From Leptospira paudalimensis (GTDB lineage Bacteria > Spirochaetota > Leptospiria > Leptospirales > Leptospiraceae), in contig NZ_JAMQPR010000001.1 of the NCBI RefSeq assembly GCF_026151345.1, positions 3,048,676-3,112,675 of the forward strand: a DNA stretch of 64,000 nt, read 5' to 3'. The position numbers and the translations under genes are program-made. The first letter of the stretch is position 1, and every line of letters starts with the position of its first letter. The notes below the pieces were generated by a model, which saw only the letters and a program-made list of their open reading frames with translations, made no database searches and had not been told where the DNA came from. Below, piece after piece: positions 58,090 through 64,000 of this stretch.

Positions 58090-60369
58090 ATGCGTTCAAA
58101 AACAAATACTCCAACCCTAAAACAAATCATTTCCAGTACTGACTTATTCTTAAACCTCTCCTCAGAAACAAAAGAACACTTGGAGCGATCGTTCAATAAA
58201 GTTAAATTTATTAAGAACAAAGTTGTGATCAAACAAGGAGAACATGGGAATGCACTCTATCTAGTTGCGACAGGTAGTTTCAGTGTTTATGTGACCAATG
58301 ACGGAAAAAAGCAGAAATTAGGTGAGGTGAAACCTGGGAGTTGTTTCGGAGAAGGAGCACTTGTGACAGATGAACCCCGAAACGCCACAGTTGTCTGTGA
58401 CCAATCTGGCATCGTTTACCGCATCGATCGAAACGAATTCAAAAGAGCCTTTAAGGATCGCTCAGAAGAACTGAAAGCATTTGTCAGACTCATCAGCCGA
58501 AGGTCACGTGCTCTTCATAGAAGTGTGTTTCGTCCTGAACCTAGACGCATCAAAGAACTCATTTCGTCTGTATCACTTTTCCAAGGTGTAGGCGCAAAAC
58601 TCATCTCAGAGTTGGAACAACAGATGGAATGGATTTTTCTGCCAGGTGGCGAAACTCTGATGCGGCAAGGTGACAAAGCCGACGGAATGTATATCGTCGT
58701 TAACGGTAGTTTGGTGTATGAAGTTAGAAACGACCAAGGACTAGTGGTTTCAACAGGTAATTTTTCAAAAGGTGATATCATTGGTGAGATGGCTCTGTTA
58801 ACTGGGGAACCGAGGACCGCAACAGTAGTCGCAACTCTTTCCTGTGAAATTGTAAAAATCAGCACTGTCGCTTTCGAAACCGTGTTTTCCAAACATCCGC
58901 CTAGTATGCTTGCAATCACCAAACTCATTGCGGATCGATTTACCAAAGACCGAATGGGAAAAAGAACTGCCAAAAAAACAAGGAGCATCATCACACTTTT
59001 TCCACTCCAGAAAGATCTTTTGGTTCGCGACTTTGCACACAACCTTGCAGTTGCTTTGAAAAAAATCGGACGTACGACAATCGTTGAGAGCAAAGACTTT
59101 AAAAAACACAAGGGAGACCGCGAACACGCAGTTTCAGACATCCTCGAATCATTATACCATTTGCAGGACTCACATGACTTCTTAATCCTTTGTCCCGATT
59201 TTGAAGACAAACTTTGGACGGAAACAATTCTCCATCATACAAATCGTATTTTACTGTTAAGTGATGCAAAAAAAGCAGATGCCCTTTCTCCAGAAGAAAT
59301 TCGCTTTCTTGGAGATTCGGAAGAAACCCATGGCCCCATACGAGAGCTTATTTTACTTTACTCTAATCCAAATGAAAAACCAAAAAATATTTCTAACCTA
59401 ACAAAAATTAGGAAAACAGATGTAGTCAGACATATCCGTACATATAGTAACCATGGATTTGAAAGTCTCACTCGCTTCATCACTGGTCGTTCCATTGGTC
59501 TTGCTCTGGGTGGCGGAGGTGCAAAAGGTTTCGCACATATTGGGCTGATTAAAGCCATGCAGGAAGAGAACATCCCAATCGACATGATTGGTGGTACAAG
59601 TGCAGGGGCACTTATGGCGAGCATCTATGCTCTCGGTAATGATGCTCCCAGTTTGGAACGGATCGCCAAGTCTCTCATGAGTGACAAAAAAACTTTAAAC
59701 GATTATACCGTTCCGGTTGTATCTCTCATTCGTGGCAAAAAATTCAATACTGTGATTAAAAGTTTTGTCGGTGAAACAATGATCGAAGATCTCTGGCTTC
59801 CCTATTTTGCTGTCGCAACAAGCCTTTCCAAAGCACAAAAAGTAATCATCGACCGTGGTCCATTATGGAAAGCACTCCGCGCTTCCGCTTCAATACCAGG
59901 TATATTACCTCCATTCTTCGAAAACAATGAACTGTTAGTTGATGGTGCAATGTTAGATAATATTCCAGGTGCTGTGATGCGCGAAAAGGGAGCAGATTTT
60001 GTAATTTCTGTTGCACTTGCGTCAGAAGGTGATTCCGCAGCTGATGAACTCTTTGGTGGCATTTATCCTAAAAATAATTCGGGAGCATTACCATCGGCAC
60101 TTCGATTGCTCTTCAAACGGCTCTTCAGTAAAACACAGAATTTGAAAGAAGCCCCGAACATTCTTAGCCTTATGATGCGTGCGACTTTTGTGGCTTCAGA
60201 TGCAGCGATGGCACAAACAAAAGCTGAGTCTGATATTTTTGCTGAGTTACCAGTGGAACAGTATGGACTCTTTGATTGGAAAAAGTTCTATGAACTGGTT
60301 GAGATCGGATACCGTTATGGAAAGACACATGCCAAGACTTGGAAAAAACAACTGGGAATCTTAGGTTAG
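58090..60369 (+). CDS. Cyclic-nucleotide-binding patatin-like phospholipase
   Basis: This 759-residue protein has two cyclic-nucleotide-binding domains (about 15-130, with CFGEGALVTDEPRNATVV; and about 150-290, with IGEMALLTGEPRTATVV), a linker, and a patatin-like esterase. The oxyanion motif is LGGGGAKGFAHIG (about 471-483), the catalytic Ser about 502 is in GGTSAGALMA, and the Asp about 618 in VDGAMLDN. This arrangement is that of bacterial RssA/NTE-type phospholipases and of the neuropathy target esterase family. It hydrolyses lysophospholipids, probably at the membrane. The cNMP domains keep the GE...PR pattern, so the activity may be ligand-controlled. Confidence 0.92.
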   Translation: MRSKTNTPTLKQIISSTDLFLNLSSETKEHLERSFNKVKFIKNKVVIKQGEHGNALYLVATGSFSVYVTNDGKKQKLGEVKPGSCFGEGALVTDEPRNATVVCDQSGIVYRIDRNEFKRAFKDRSEELKAFVRLISRRSRALHRSVFRPEPRRIKELISSVSLFQGVGAKLISELEQQMEWIFLPGGETLMRQGDKADGMYIVVNGSLVYEVRNDQGLVVSTGNFSKGDIIGEMALLTGEPRTATVVATLSCEIVKISTVAFETVFSKHPPSMLAITKLIADRFTKDRMGKRTAKKTRSIITLFPLQKDLLVRDFAHNLAVALKKIGRTTIVESKDFKKHKGDREHAVSDILESLYHLQDSHDFLILCPDFEDKLWTETILHHTNRILLLSDAKKADALSPEEIRFLGDSEETHGPIRELILLYSNPNEKPKNISNLTKIRKTDVVRHIRTYSNHGFESLTRFITGRSIGLALGGGGAKGFAHIGLIKAMQEENIPIDMIGGTSAGALMASIYALGNDAPSLERIAKSLMSDKKTLNDYTVPVVSLIRGKKFNTVIKSFVGETMIEDLWLPYFAVATSLSKAQKVIIDRGPLWKALRASASIPGILPPFFENNELLVDGAMLDNIPGAVMREKGADFVISVALASEGDSAADELFGGIYPKNNSGALPSALRLLFKRLFSKTQNLKEAPNILSLMMRATFVASDAAMAQTKAESDIFAELPVEQYGLFDWKKFYELVEIGYRYGKTHAKTWKKQLGILG

Positions 60370-60697
60370 ATTTTAAAAAAACGATTTTAAAACCGACCAC
60401 CAAATACAAATTTGAATTGGAAACAATTGATTGACTATTCAATCACAATACGACAATGAAGAATTGTCATTCAATTGAATAGGAATTCATCTATGGAAAA
60501 TAAAATGCCGAATTGGCAAACACAAGAAAAACACTTGTTAAATGGTCAGAAAAACAAATGGAATAGATTGATTAATATAATTCTGAATTCGTGAAATTTT
60601 TTTTGGTTGCCCAATCGTCATGAAAAACCACCAATTTGAATTTATAGTTATCTCGCTTTAAGAGAATCATTCAAAAGTTTTGTCTGAGGTAAATTTT
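60370..60697. other. Intergenic stretch with three inverted repeats
   Basis: The stretch holds GATTGActatTCAATC (60429-60444), GACAATgaagaATTGTC (60452-60468) and the 12-bp palindrome ATTCAATTGAAT (60469-60480), close together. They could mark the end of the patatin transcript or a regulatory site. No gene is seen. Confidence 0.4.
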
Positions 60698-61387
60698 ATG
60701 TCATTTCGATTGATCATCATTTATTTCTTTTTCATTTTAGGAATTTTCTCCCAAACTTCAGAAAACTGGAACAAAAAAGGAATTGATGCCCTCAAAGAAA
60801 AAGAATTTCTCACTGCCGTAGAATCATTTAAGAAAACATTATATGACAAACCAGATGATGCATTTGCAAACTATAATTTAGCATGCACATATACACTTTT
60901 ACTCGCACAATGCGAAGATATAGAAAGTGAAGTCCACATATACAATCTAATCCAGAAAGCAATCAAATCGAAACCCTCTTATCAAAAAAAACTGCTAACA
61001 GATTCAGACTTTATCATTCTCAGAGGGAAATACCATTTTCAGAAATTAGCAGGTAAAACAAAAAAAGAAATTCTAACAAGTATTACCTGGTTTGGTCCAA
61101 GTCCTGGAGCCTATGGCCCGATGGATCAATTTCAGTTTAGGGAAGATGGTGGTTTTATCTATAAAAAACTAGATATGACAGAATCAAATCCCATTGGTAA
61201 ACTAGAATTTACAGGACATTACAAATGGATCAACGATTCCAAATTGGAAATCCAATTTTATGATCCGAGTCCAATGAAGGAAGGTGGAAAAAACAAAAAT
61301 TTAAGGGTTCATTATTCTGAAGGTAAATTGGAGATACAAGGTTTTGATCATATATTTACCGATGATAACGACCGTTGTTCTGCTTAG
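60698..61387 (+). CDS. Secreted TPR-containing protein
   Basis: From the ATG at 60698 the product is 229 residues. GAGGT lies 8 bp before it, and an in-frame TTG at 60680 is less likely. A signal peptide (MSFRLIIIYFFFILGIFS) is followed by a TPR-like helix pair (GIDALKEKEFLTAVESFKKT; NYNLACTYTLLLAQ), and then a beta-rich half from about 120 to 229 with no recognised family. It may act outside the cytoplasm. Its neighbours give no hint of a role. Confidence 0.65.
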   Translation: MSFRLIIIYFFFILGIFSQTSENWNKKGIDALKEKEFLTAVESFKKTLYDKPDDAFANYNLACTYTLLLAQCEDIESEVHIYNLIQKAIKSKPSYQKKLLTDSDFIILRGKYHFQKLAGKTKKEILTSITWFGPSPGAYGPMDQFQFREDGGFIYKKLDMTESNPIGKLEFTGHYKWINDSKLEIQFYDPSPMKEGGKNKNLRVHYSEGKLEIQGFDHIFTDDNDRCSA

Positions 61388-61413
61388 CCTTTGATTCGAT
61401 ATAACTGATACAT

Positions 61414-61908
61414 TTAATATTTAGAAAGTATCTTTAATAAACAATCGTTAAATTCATGTTTGGCGACACCTAACGCAGAAAAAAATTCGTGATCAAAGTT
61501 TTCAACTTTTTTCACTGCATTCTTTGTAATCGATTCACCACTCTTTGTCAAACTCACAATTTTTGCTCTGGTATCCGTACTGTGTTCCCGTCGATCAACA
61601 TATCCTTTTTGGATTAATGTGCGAATGACAGTGGAGGTAGTCATCGGATCAATTTTTGTATGTTCTGACAAAAGAACCTGAGTCACTTCCTTTTCTTGTT
61701 GGGTCAACCAAAGGATACTTGCTAACAATACAAATTGTGAATGTGTCAATTTCAGAGGTTCAAGCGCATAACGAATCTCTCTTTGCCAAAGACTCGTTAC
61801 TTGCCATAAAAGAAATCCAGAGCTATCTTCTGCCTTATTGACACTAAAATCGCTCTTAACAGTTGCACTATCTGATTTTTTTTGCTTCATTGATTTGTAG
61901 TTGCACAT
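61414..61908 (-). CDS. MarR-family transcriptional regulator
   Basis: This 164-residue DNA-binding protein has the winged helix-turn-helix of MarR: LTHSQFVLLASILWLTQQEK, VTQVLLSEHTKIDPMTTSTV, IRTLIQKGYVDRREHSTDTR, with the conserved DxR wing. MarR proteins repress their own operon and respond to phenolic compounds. The start is inside the end of the SRPBCC gene, whose stop is at 61868, so it is coupled to that gene. An ATG at 61890 is an alternative start. Confidence 0.9.
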   Translation of the reverse strand: MCNYKSMKQKKSDSATVKSDFSVNKAEDSSGFLLWQVTSLWQREIRYALEPLKLTHSQFVLLASILWLTQQEKEVTQVLLSEHTKIDPMTTSTVIRTLIQKGYVDRREHSTDTRAKIVSLTKSGESITKNAVKKVENFDHEFFSALGVAKHEFNDCLLKILSKY

Positions 61909-62290
61909 CTTCTGCGAGATGACTTACGATATTTTTCATGACAATCATATTCCATAAAAAAGCAAGTGGGCCCGTGATCGACATGGTGATTGTAATTTTG
62001 AGTCCCTCAGATGTTTTCTCATAAAAATGTTCACCAAACATTTTTGCCAAAGGAAATTTTGTAAAGTCCTTGAAATAAGAATTGGGTCTCACTTCTATCA
62101 ATTGAATTTTTACATCCGGCCCACCAGAGGGGCGAATCATAAAAAAATTCCCAGCTTCGAATGTACCTAACATCTCCGATTTTTCAAGAGTAGAATCCCA
62201 ATTTTTCCACCGGTTCACATCTGACATCAATTTCCAAATTTGTTCCTGTTTGATTTCGTTTGTAGTGTATGTGTATGTATTGATGATCAT
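61868..62290 (-). CDS. SRPBCC-family (START/polyketide-cyclase-like) protein
   Basis: The 140-residue product is a helix-grip protein: YTYTTNEIKQEQIWKLMSDVNRWKNWDSTLE at the start, FEAGNFFMIRPSGGPDVKIQL and a final helix HLAEDVQLQINEA. The SRPBCC fold binds hydrophobic ligands in a deep pocket. AGGAGA lies 6 bp before the ATG. It is the first gene of the pair with the MarR regulator, with which it overlaps by 41 bp. Confidence 0.85.
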   Translation of the reverse strand: MIINTYTYTTNEIKQEQIWKLMSDVNRWKNWDSTLEKSEMLGTFEAGNFFMIRPSGGPDVKIQLIEVRPNSYFKDFTKFPLAKMFGEHFYEKTSEGLKITITMSITGPLAFLWNMIVMKNIVSHLAEDVQLQINEAKKIR

Positions 62291-62299
62291 AAAATCTCC

Positions 62300-62321
62300 T
62301 ATAGTATGTACACTTACTATA
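62300..62321. promoter_or_regulatory. Palindromic operator candidate before the SRPBCC-MarR pair
   Basis: TATAGTA (62300-62306) and TACTATA (62315-62321) are perfect inverted repeats with 8 bp between. The site lies just before the SRPBCC start, in the presumed promoter. MarR proteins bind such palindromes of about 20 bp, so autoregulation by the neighbouring MarR is likely. Confidence 0.55.
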
Positions 62322-62494
62322 TTTATACATATAATTGTAAACTATTTATTTCAAGTGAATTCTATTGAGCGAGTCAGAACGAGTTTCCGTTAAAACCCAT
62401 TCTAGAAAGGCATTTCGCTACCTAAATTTCCTGACAAGTGTTGAGTATTTCACCGAAAGGATGAGGATTTTTGTGTCATTTGGTGATTTTTTAG

Positions 62495-62523
62495 AAATAT
62501 TTATGACATATGAATAAATATTT
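62495..62523. promoter_or_regulatory. 29-bp palindrome upstream of the alpha/beta hydrolase
   Basis: AAATATTTAT (62495-62504) and ATAAATATTT (62514-62523) are perfect 10-bp arms with a 9-bp spacer. The right arm touches the -35 box TTGACA (62522-62527), so a bound repressor would block RNA polymerase. No regulator is known to bind it. Confidence 0.6.
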
Positions 62524-62548
62524 GACATACTTTCACCAAATTTATAAG
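62522..62548 (+). promoter_or_regulatory. Promoter of the secreted hydrolase gene
   Basis: A perfect TTGACA (62522-62527) is followed after 15 bp by TATAAG (62543-62548), with an AAAGGAG ribosome binding site at about 62563-62569. The spacing is slightly short. The palindrome upstream overlaps it. Confidence 0.5.
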
Positions 62549-62576
62549 TCTGGGCTACTTGAAAAAGGAGAGAAAG

Positions 62577-63344
62577 ATGAAAAATACAATCAACCTAATA
62601 CTGGCATTGCTGTTTGCGACGAGCATCAGTGCCGAAACTTACACCGTGTTCATTCACGGTAAATCCAGCAAAAATCACGACGGGGTGGGAACTACCGATG
62701 TGAACAGTTATTGGGGCACAAACGCAAATGCGGTTTCTGGTGCCAAAATATTCATTGGTTACGACGGAAGCACTGACCCAAGAACGTACGGATCTGCGAG
62801 AGCCCAAACAAATATCACAACTGGTCTCATGAGTTATTGCAAGGGAACAAACACTTGTAAGATTGTGTGCCATTCCGCTGGATGTTATGCAATTGAATAT
62901 TGGTTAGCAAGTTTAGCTGATACAACAACTTCCAAAGGTTTCAATATCACAAAAGTAACTGCACTTGCAGCTGCTTCAGGTGGTTCTGAACTTGCAAACG
63001 TAATTGGTGGTGGCGGAAACGCGATGGACCAGTCACTTCAGGTAACCACTGCTCGAGGAGCATACAACCACAACCTGACTGCATCCGTTACAATAAACCA
63101 TGTTCCAGGATATAAAAGTAAGTTTGGTGCTAATTTTATCCTACCTGGAGCTGATGACTATGCAGTTGCTTTTCACTCTTCTTGCGGATACAACCGTGCA
63201 GGTGGTCTAGACAAGTGCCAAAGTTCATTTGTGAGTGGAAACACAACCTACACTCAGTATTCTGGTCACGTCCGAGCACCGTCTTTGACAGCAGCAGGAC
63301 TCAACAAAAATCACAGTGAAATCATGAACGAAGGTGCAAGATAA
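62577..63344 (+). CDS. Secreted alpha/beta hydrolase
   Basis: From the ATG at 62577 the product is 255 residues. GGAG lies 8 bp before it; an in-frame TTG at 62559 is rejected. The signal peptide MKNTINLILALLFATSISAE is followed by TYTVFIHGKSS (oxyanion segment) and the nucleophile motif CHSAGCYAI (Ser100), the pattern of lipases and esterases. The last 60 residues have SGHVRAPSL and a terminal NHSEIM with candidate catalytic His. Six Cys residues suit a secreted protein. A dedicated promoter and palindrome precede it; two hairpins follow. Confidence 0.82.
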   Translation: MKNTINLILALLFATSISAETYTVFIHGKSSKNHDGVGTTDVNSYWGTNANAVSGAKIFIGYDGSTDPRTYGSARAQTNITTGLMSYCKGTNTCKIVCHSAGCYAIEYWLASLADTTTSKGFNITKVTALAAASGGSELANVIGGGGNAMDQSLQVTTARGAYNHNLTASVTINHVPGYKSKFGANFILPGADDYAVAFHSSCGYNRAGGLDKCQSSFVSGNTTYTQYSGHVRAPSLTAAGLNKNHSEIMNEGAR

Positions 63345-63370
63345 ATAAGCTCCCTTGTTTTGAATCTAAG

Positions 63371-63428
63371 TCTGGCAATGGAAATTGTCAGACGAAACCT
63401 ACCTATAGGAGAAACACGTAGAGGTTTC
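63371..63428 (+). terminator. Two hairpins after the hydrolase gene
   Basis: TCTGGCAAT (63371-63379) pairs with ATTGTCAGA (63384-63392) with one G-T pair. GAAACCTAC (63394-63402) pairs with GTAGAGGTTTC (63418-63428) with a 2-nt bulge. Neither has a long T run. They may end the hydrolase transcript. Confidence 0.4.
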
Positions 63429-63532
63429 ATTTGAAAATAGGATTGCATCTGACATAGATGGATACAATTTGTTCCCTACGTTTCAATCGATTTTCATATT
63501 CCATTCTATGAAACATTGTGACTCAAACACTG

Positions 63533-64000
63533 ATGAACGATACCAACAATCAATTAAAAATACTCTTAGTGGAAGATGAAGCGATCATTGCGTTAACAGA
63601 AAAACGAAACCTAGAATCATATGGATATTCAGTACTTTGGGCGTCCAGTGGAGAAGATGCCATCGAACTGTTTAAGAACGATACTTCTATCAATATCATC
63701 CTGATGGATATCAATTTAGGAAATGGAATGGAAGGTACGGAAGCAGCAAACATTATTTTAAAGCATAAAGACATTCCACTCATATTTGTTTCTTCCCATA
63801 CAGAAAAAGAAATCGTCACAAAAACAGAAGGAATCACTTCTTATGGTTATGTAGTTAAAAGTTCAACGATAACTGTCTTGGATGCCTCTATCAAAATGGC
63901 TTTAAAACTTTTTTATGCGAATCAAAAACTAAAAGAGTCGGAAGAGAAGTTTATGAAGGCATTCCAATTTTGTCCCACTCCAATGGCCATCCATGACTAT
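63533..64000 (+). CDS. Response regulator receiver with PAS domain, cut at the window end
   Basis: The frame starts at ATG 63533 (an in-frame GTG at 63518 is possible) and leaves the window after 156 residues. Residues about 8-125 form a receiver domain with ILLVEDEAII, the phospho-Asp in ILMDINLG (about 63) and the Lys in YVVKSS. A linker helix and the start of a PAS domain (EKFMKAFQFCPTPMAIHDY) follow. Such REC-PAS proteins usually continue into a histidine kinase, a cyclase or a phosphatase, which cannot be seen here. Confidence 0.82.
   Translation, partial: MNDTNNQLKILLVEDEAIIALTEKRNLESYGYSVLWASSGEDAIELFKNDTSINIILMDINLGNGMEGTEAANIILKHKDIPLIFVSSHTEKEIVTKTEGITSYGYVVKSSTITVLDASIKMALKLFYANQKLKESEEKFMKAFQFCPTPMAIHDY

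Noticed and set aside
1..64000. CRISPR arrays, rRNA genes, complete prophage or insertion sequences
   Set aside because: No regularly spaced repeats, rRNA sequence, phage structural genes or transposase genes were seen.

Overview
The window looks like chromosomal DNA of a spirochaete of the genus Leptospira, more likely a saprophytic species than a pathogen. The signs are moderate-to-low GC, frequent TTG/GTG starts, spirochaete-type lipoboxes (e.g. FIQC, LWFC, SIGC), many chemotaxis and signalling genes, and isolated tRNA genes. This assignment is recognition of style and gene families, not a database match.

Layout. 1-677: 5' part of a Cache-domain sensor (minus), divergent from a poly-gamma-glutamate synthesis cluster at 762-3545 (PgsB, PgsC, PgsW, no PgsA) that is followed by a tiny membrane protein and a lipoprotein. 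4.3-13.3 kb: a TPR protein, a nucleotidyltransferase-like protein, a hybrid histidine kinase, a six-TM chemoreceptor, PhoU, CheW and a membrane protein. 13.3-18.1 kb: a 30-residue AURKAIP1/COX24-like ribosomal microprotein, ManC, Hfq, MiaA, a FYDLN zinc-ribbon protein, PdxJ and a TPR lipoprotein. 18.2-21.7 kb: an S41 processing protease and NadB. 21.7-25 kb is the most accessory-looking stretch: a stand-alone integron-integrase/XerA-like tyrosine recombinase sits among three structured GC-rich intergenic elements and small unknown genes. 25-32 kb: a histidine kinase with an NMT1/THI5-like sensor, a DUF2306 membrane protein, a chemoreceptor and an SH3 lipoprotein. 32.0-32.9 kb: two diverged ~230-bp direct repeats, one holding a tRNA-His 3' remnant, next to tRNA-His, tRNA-Arg and tRNA-Pro. 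32.9-35.9 kb: the operon sppA-YIP1-surE-TPR (minus). 36-42 kb: a coiled-coil protein, an APC permease, a K+/H+ antiporter, Bcp and leucyl aminopeptidase. 42.3-49.5 kb: a chemotaxis operon (ATPase-domain protein, CheW, MCP, CheA, CheB, CheY) with convergent CheD and no CheR. 49.7-56.3 kb: an MFS transporter, a 7TM-SpoIIE-TPR phosphatase coupled to a Ppx/GppA phosphatase, and divergent MreB. 56.4-64 kb: another copy of the intergenic repeat, a lectin-like lipoprotein, a two-cNMP-domain patatin phospholipase, a TPR-like secreted protein, a MarR/SRPBCC pair with a palindromic operator candidate, a secreted alpha/beta hydrolase with its own long palindrome, and the start of a REC-PAS protein.

How it works together. 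Three chemoreceptors, two CheW proteins and a CheA/CheB/CheY/CheD set point to motility control. Several membrane sensor kinases and a PP2C phosphatase feed other outputs. The recombinase with nearby folded repeats, and the duplicated tRNA-His tail, are the two places with signs of DNA rearrangement. The best leads for something new are the recombinase/repeat neighbourhood, the triple YEIF motif in the CheA linker, and the palindromes in front of the 62-63 kb genes.
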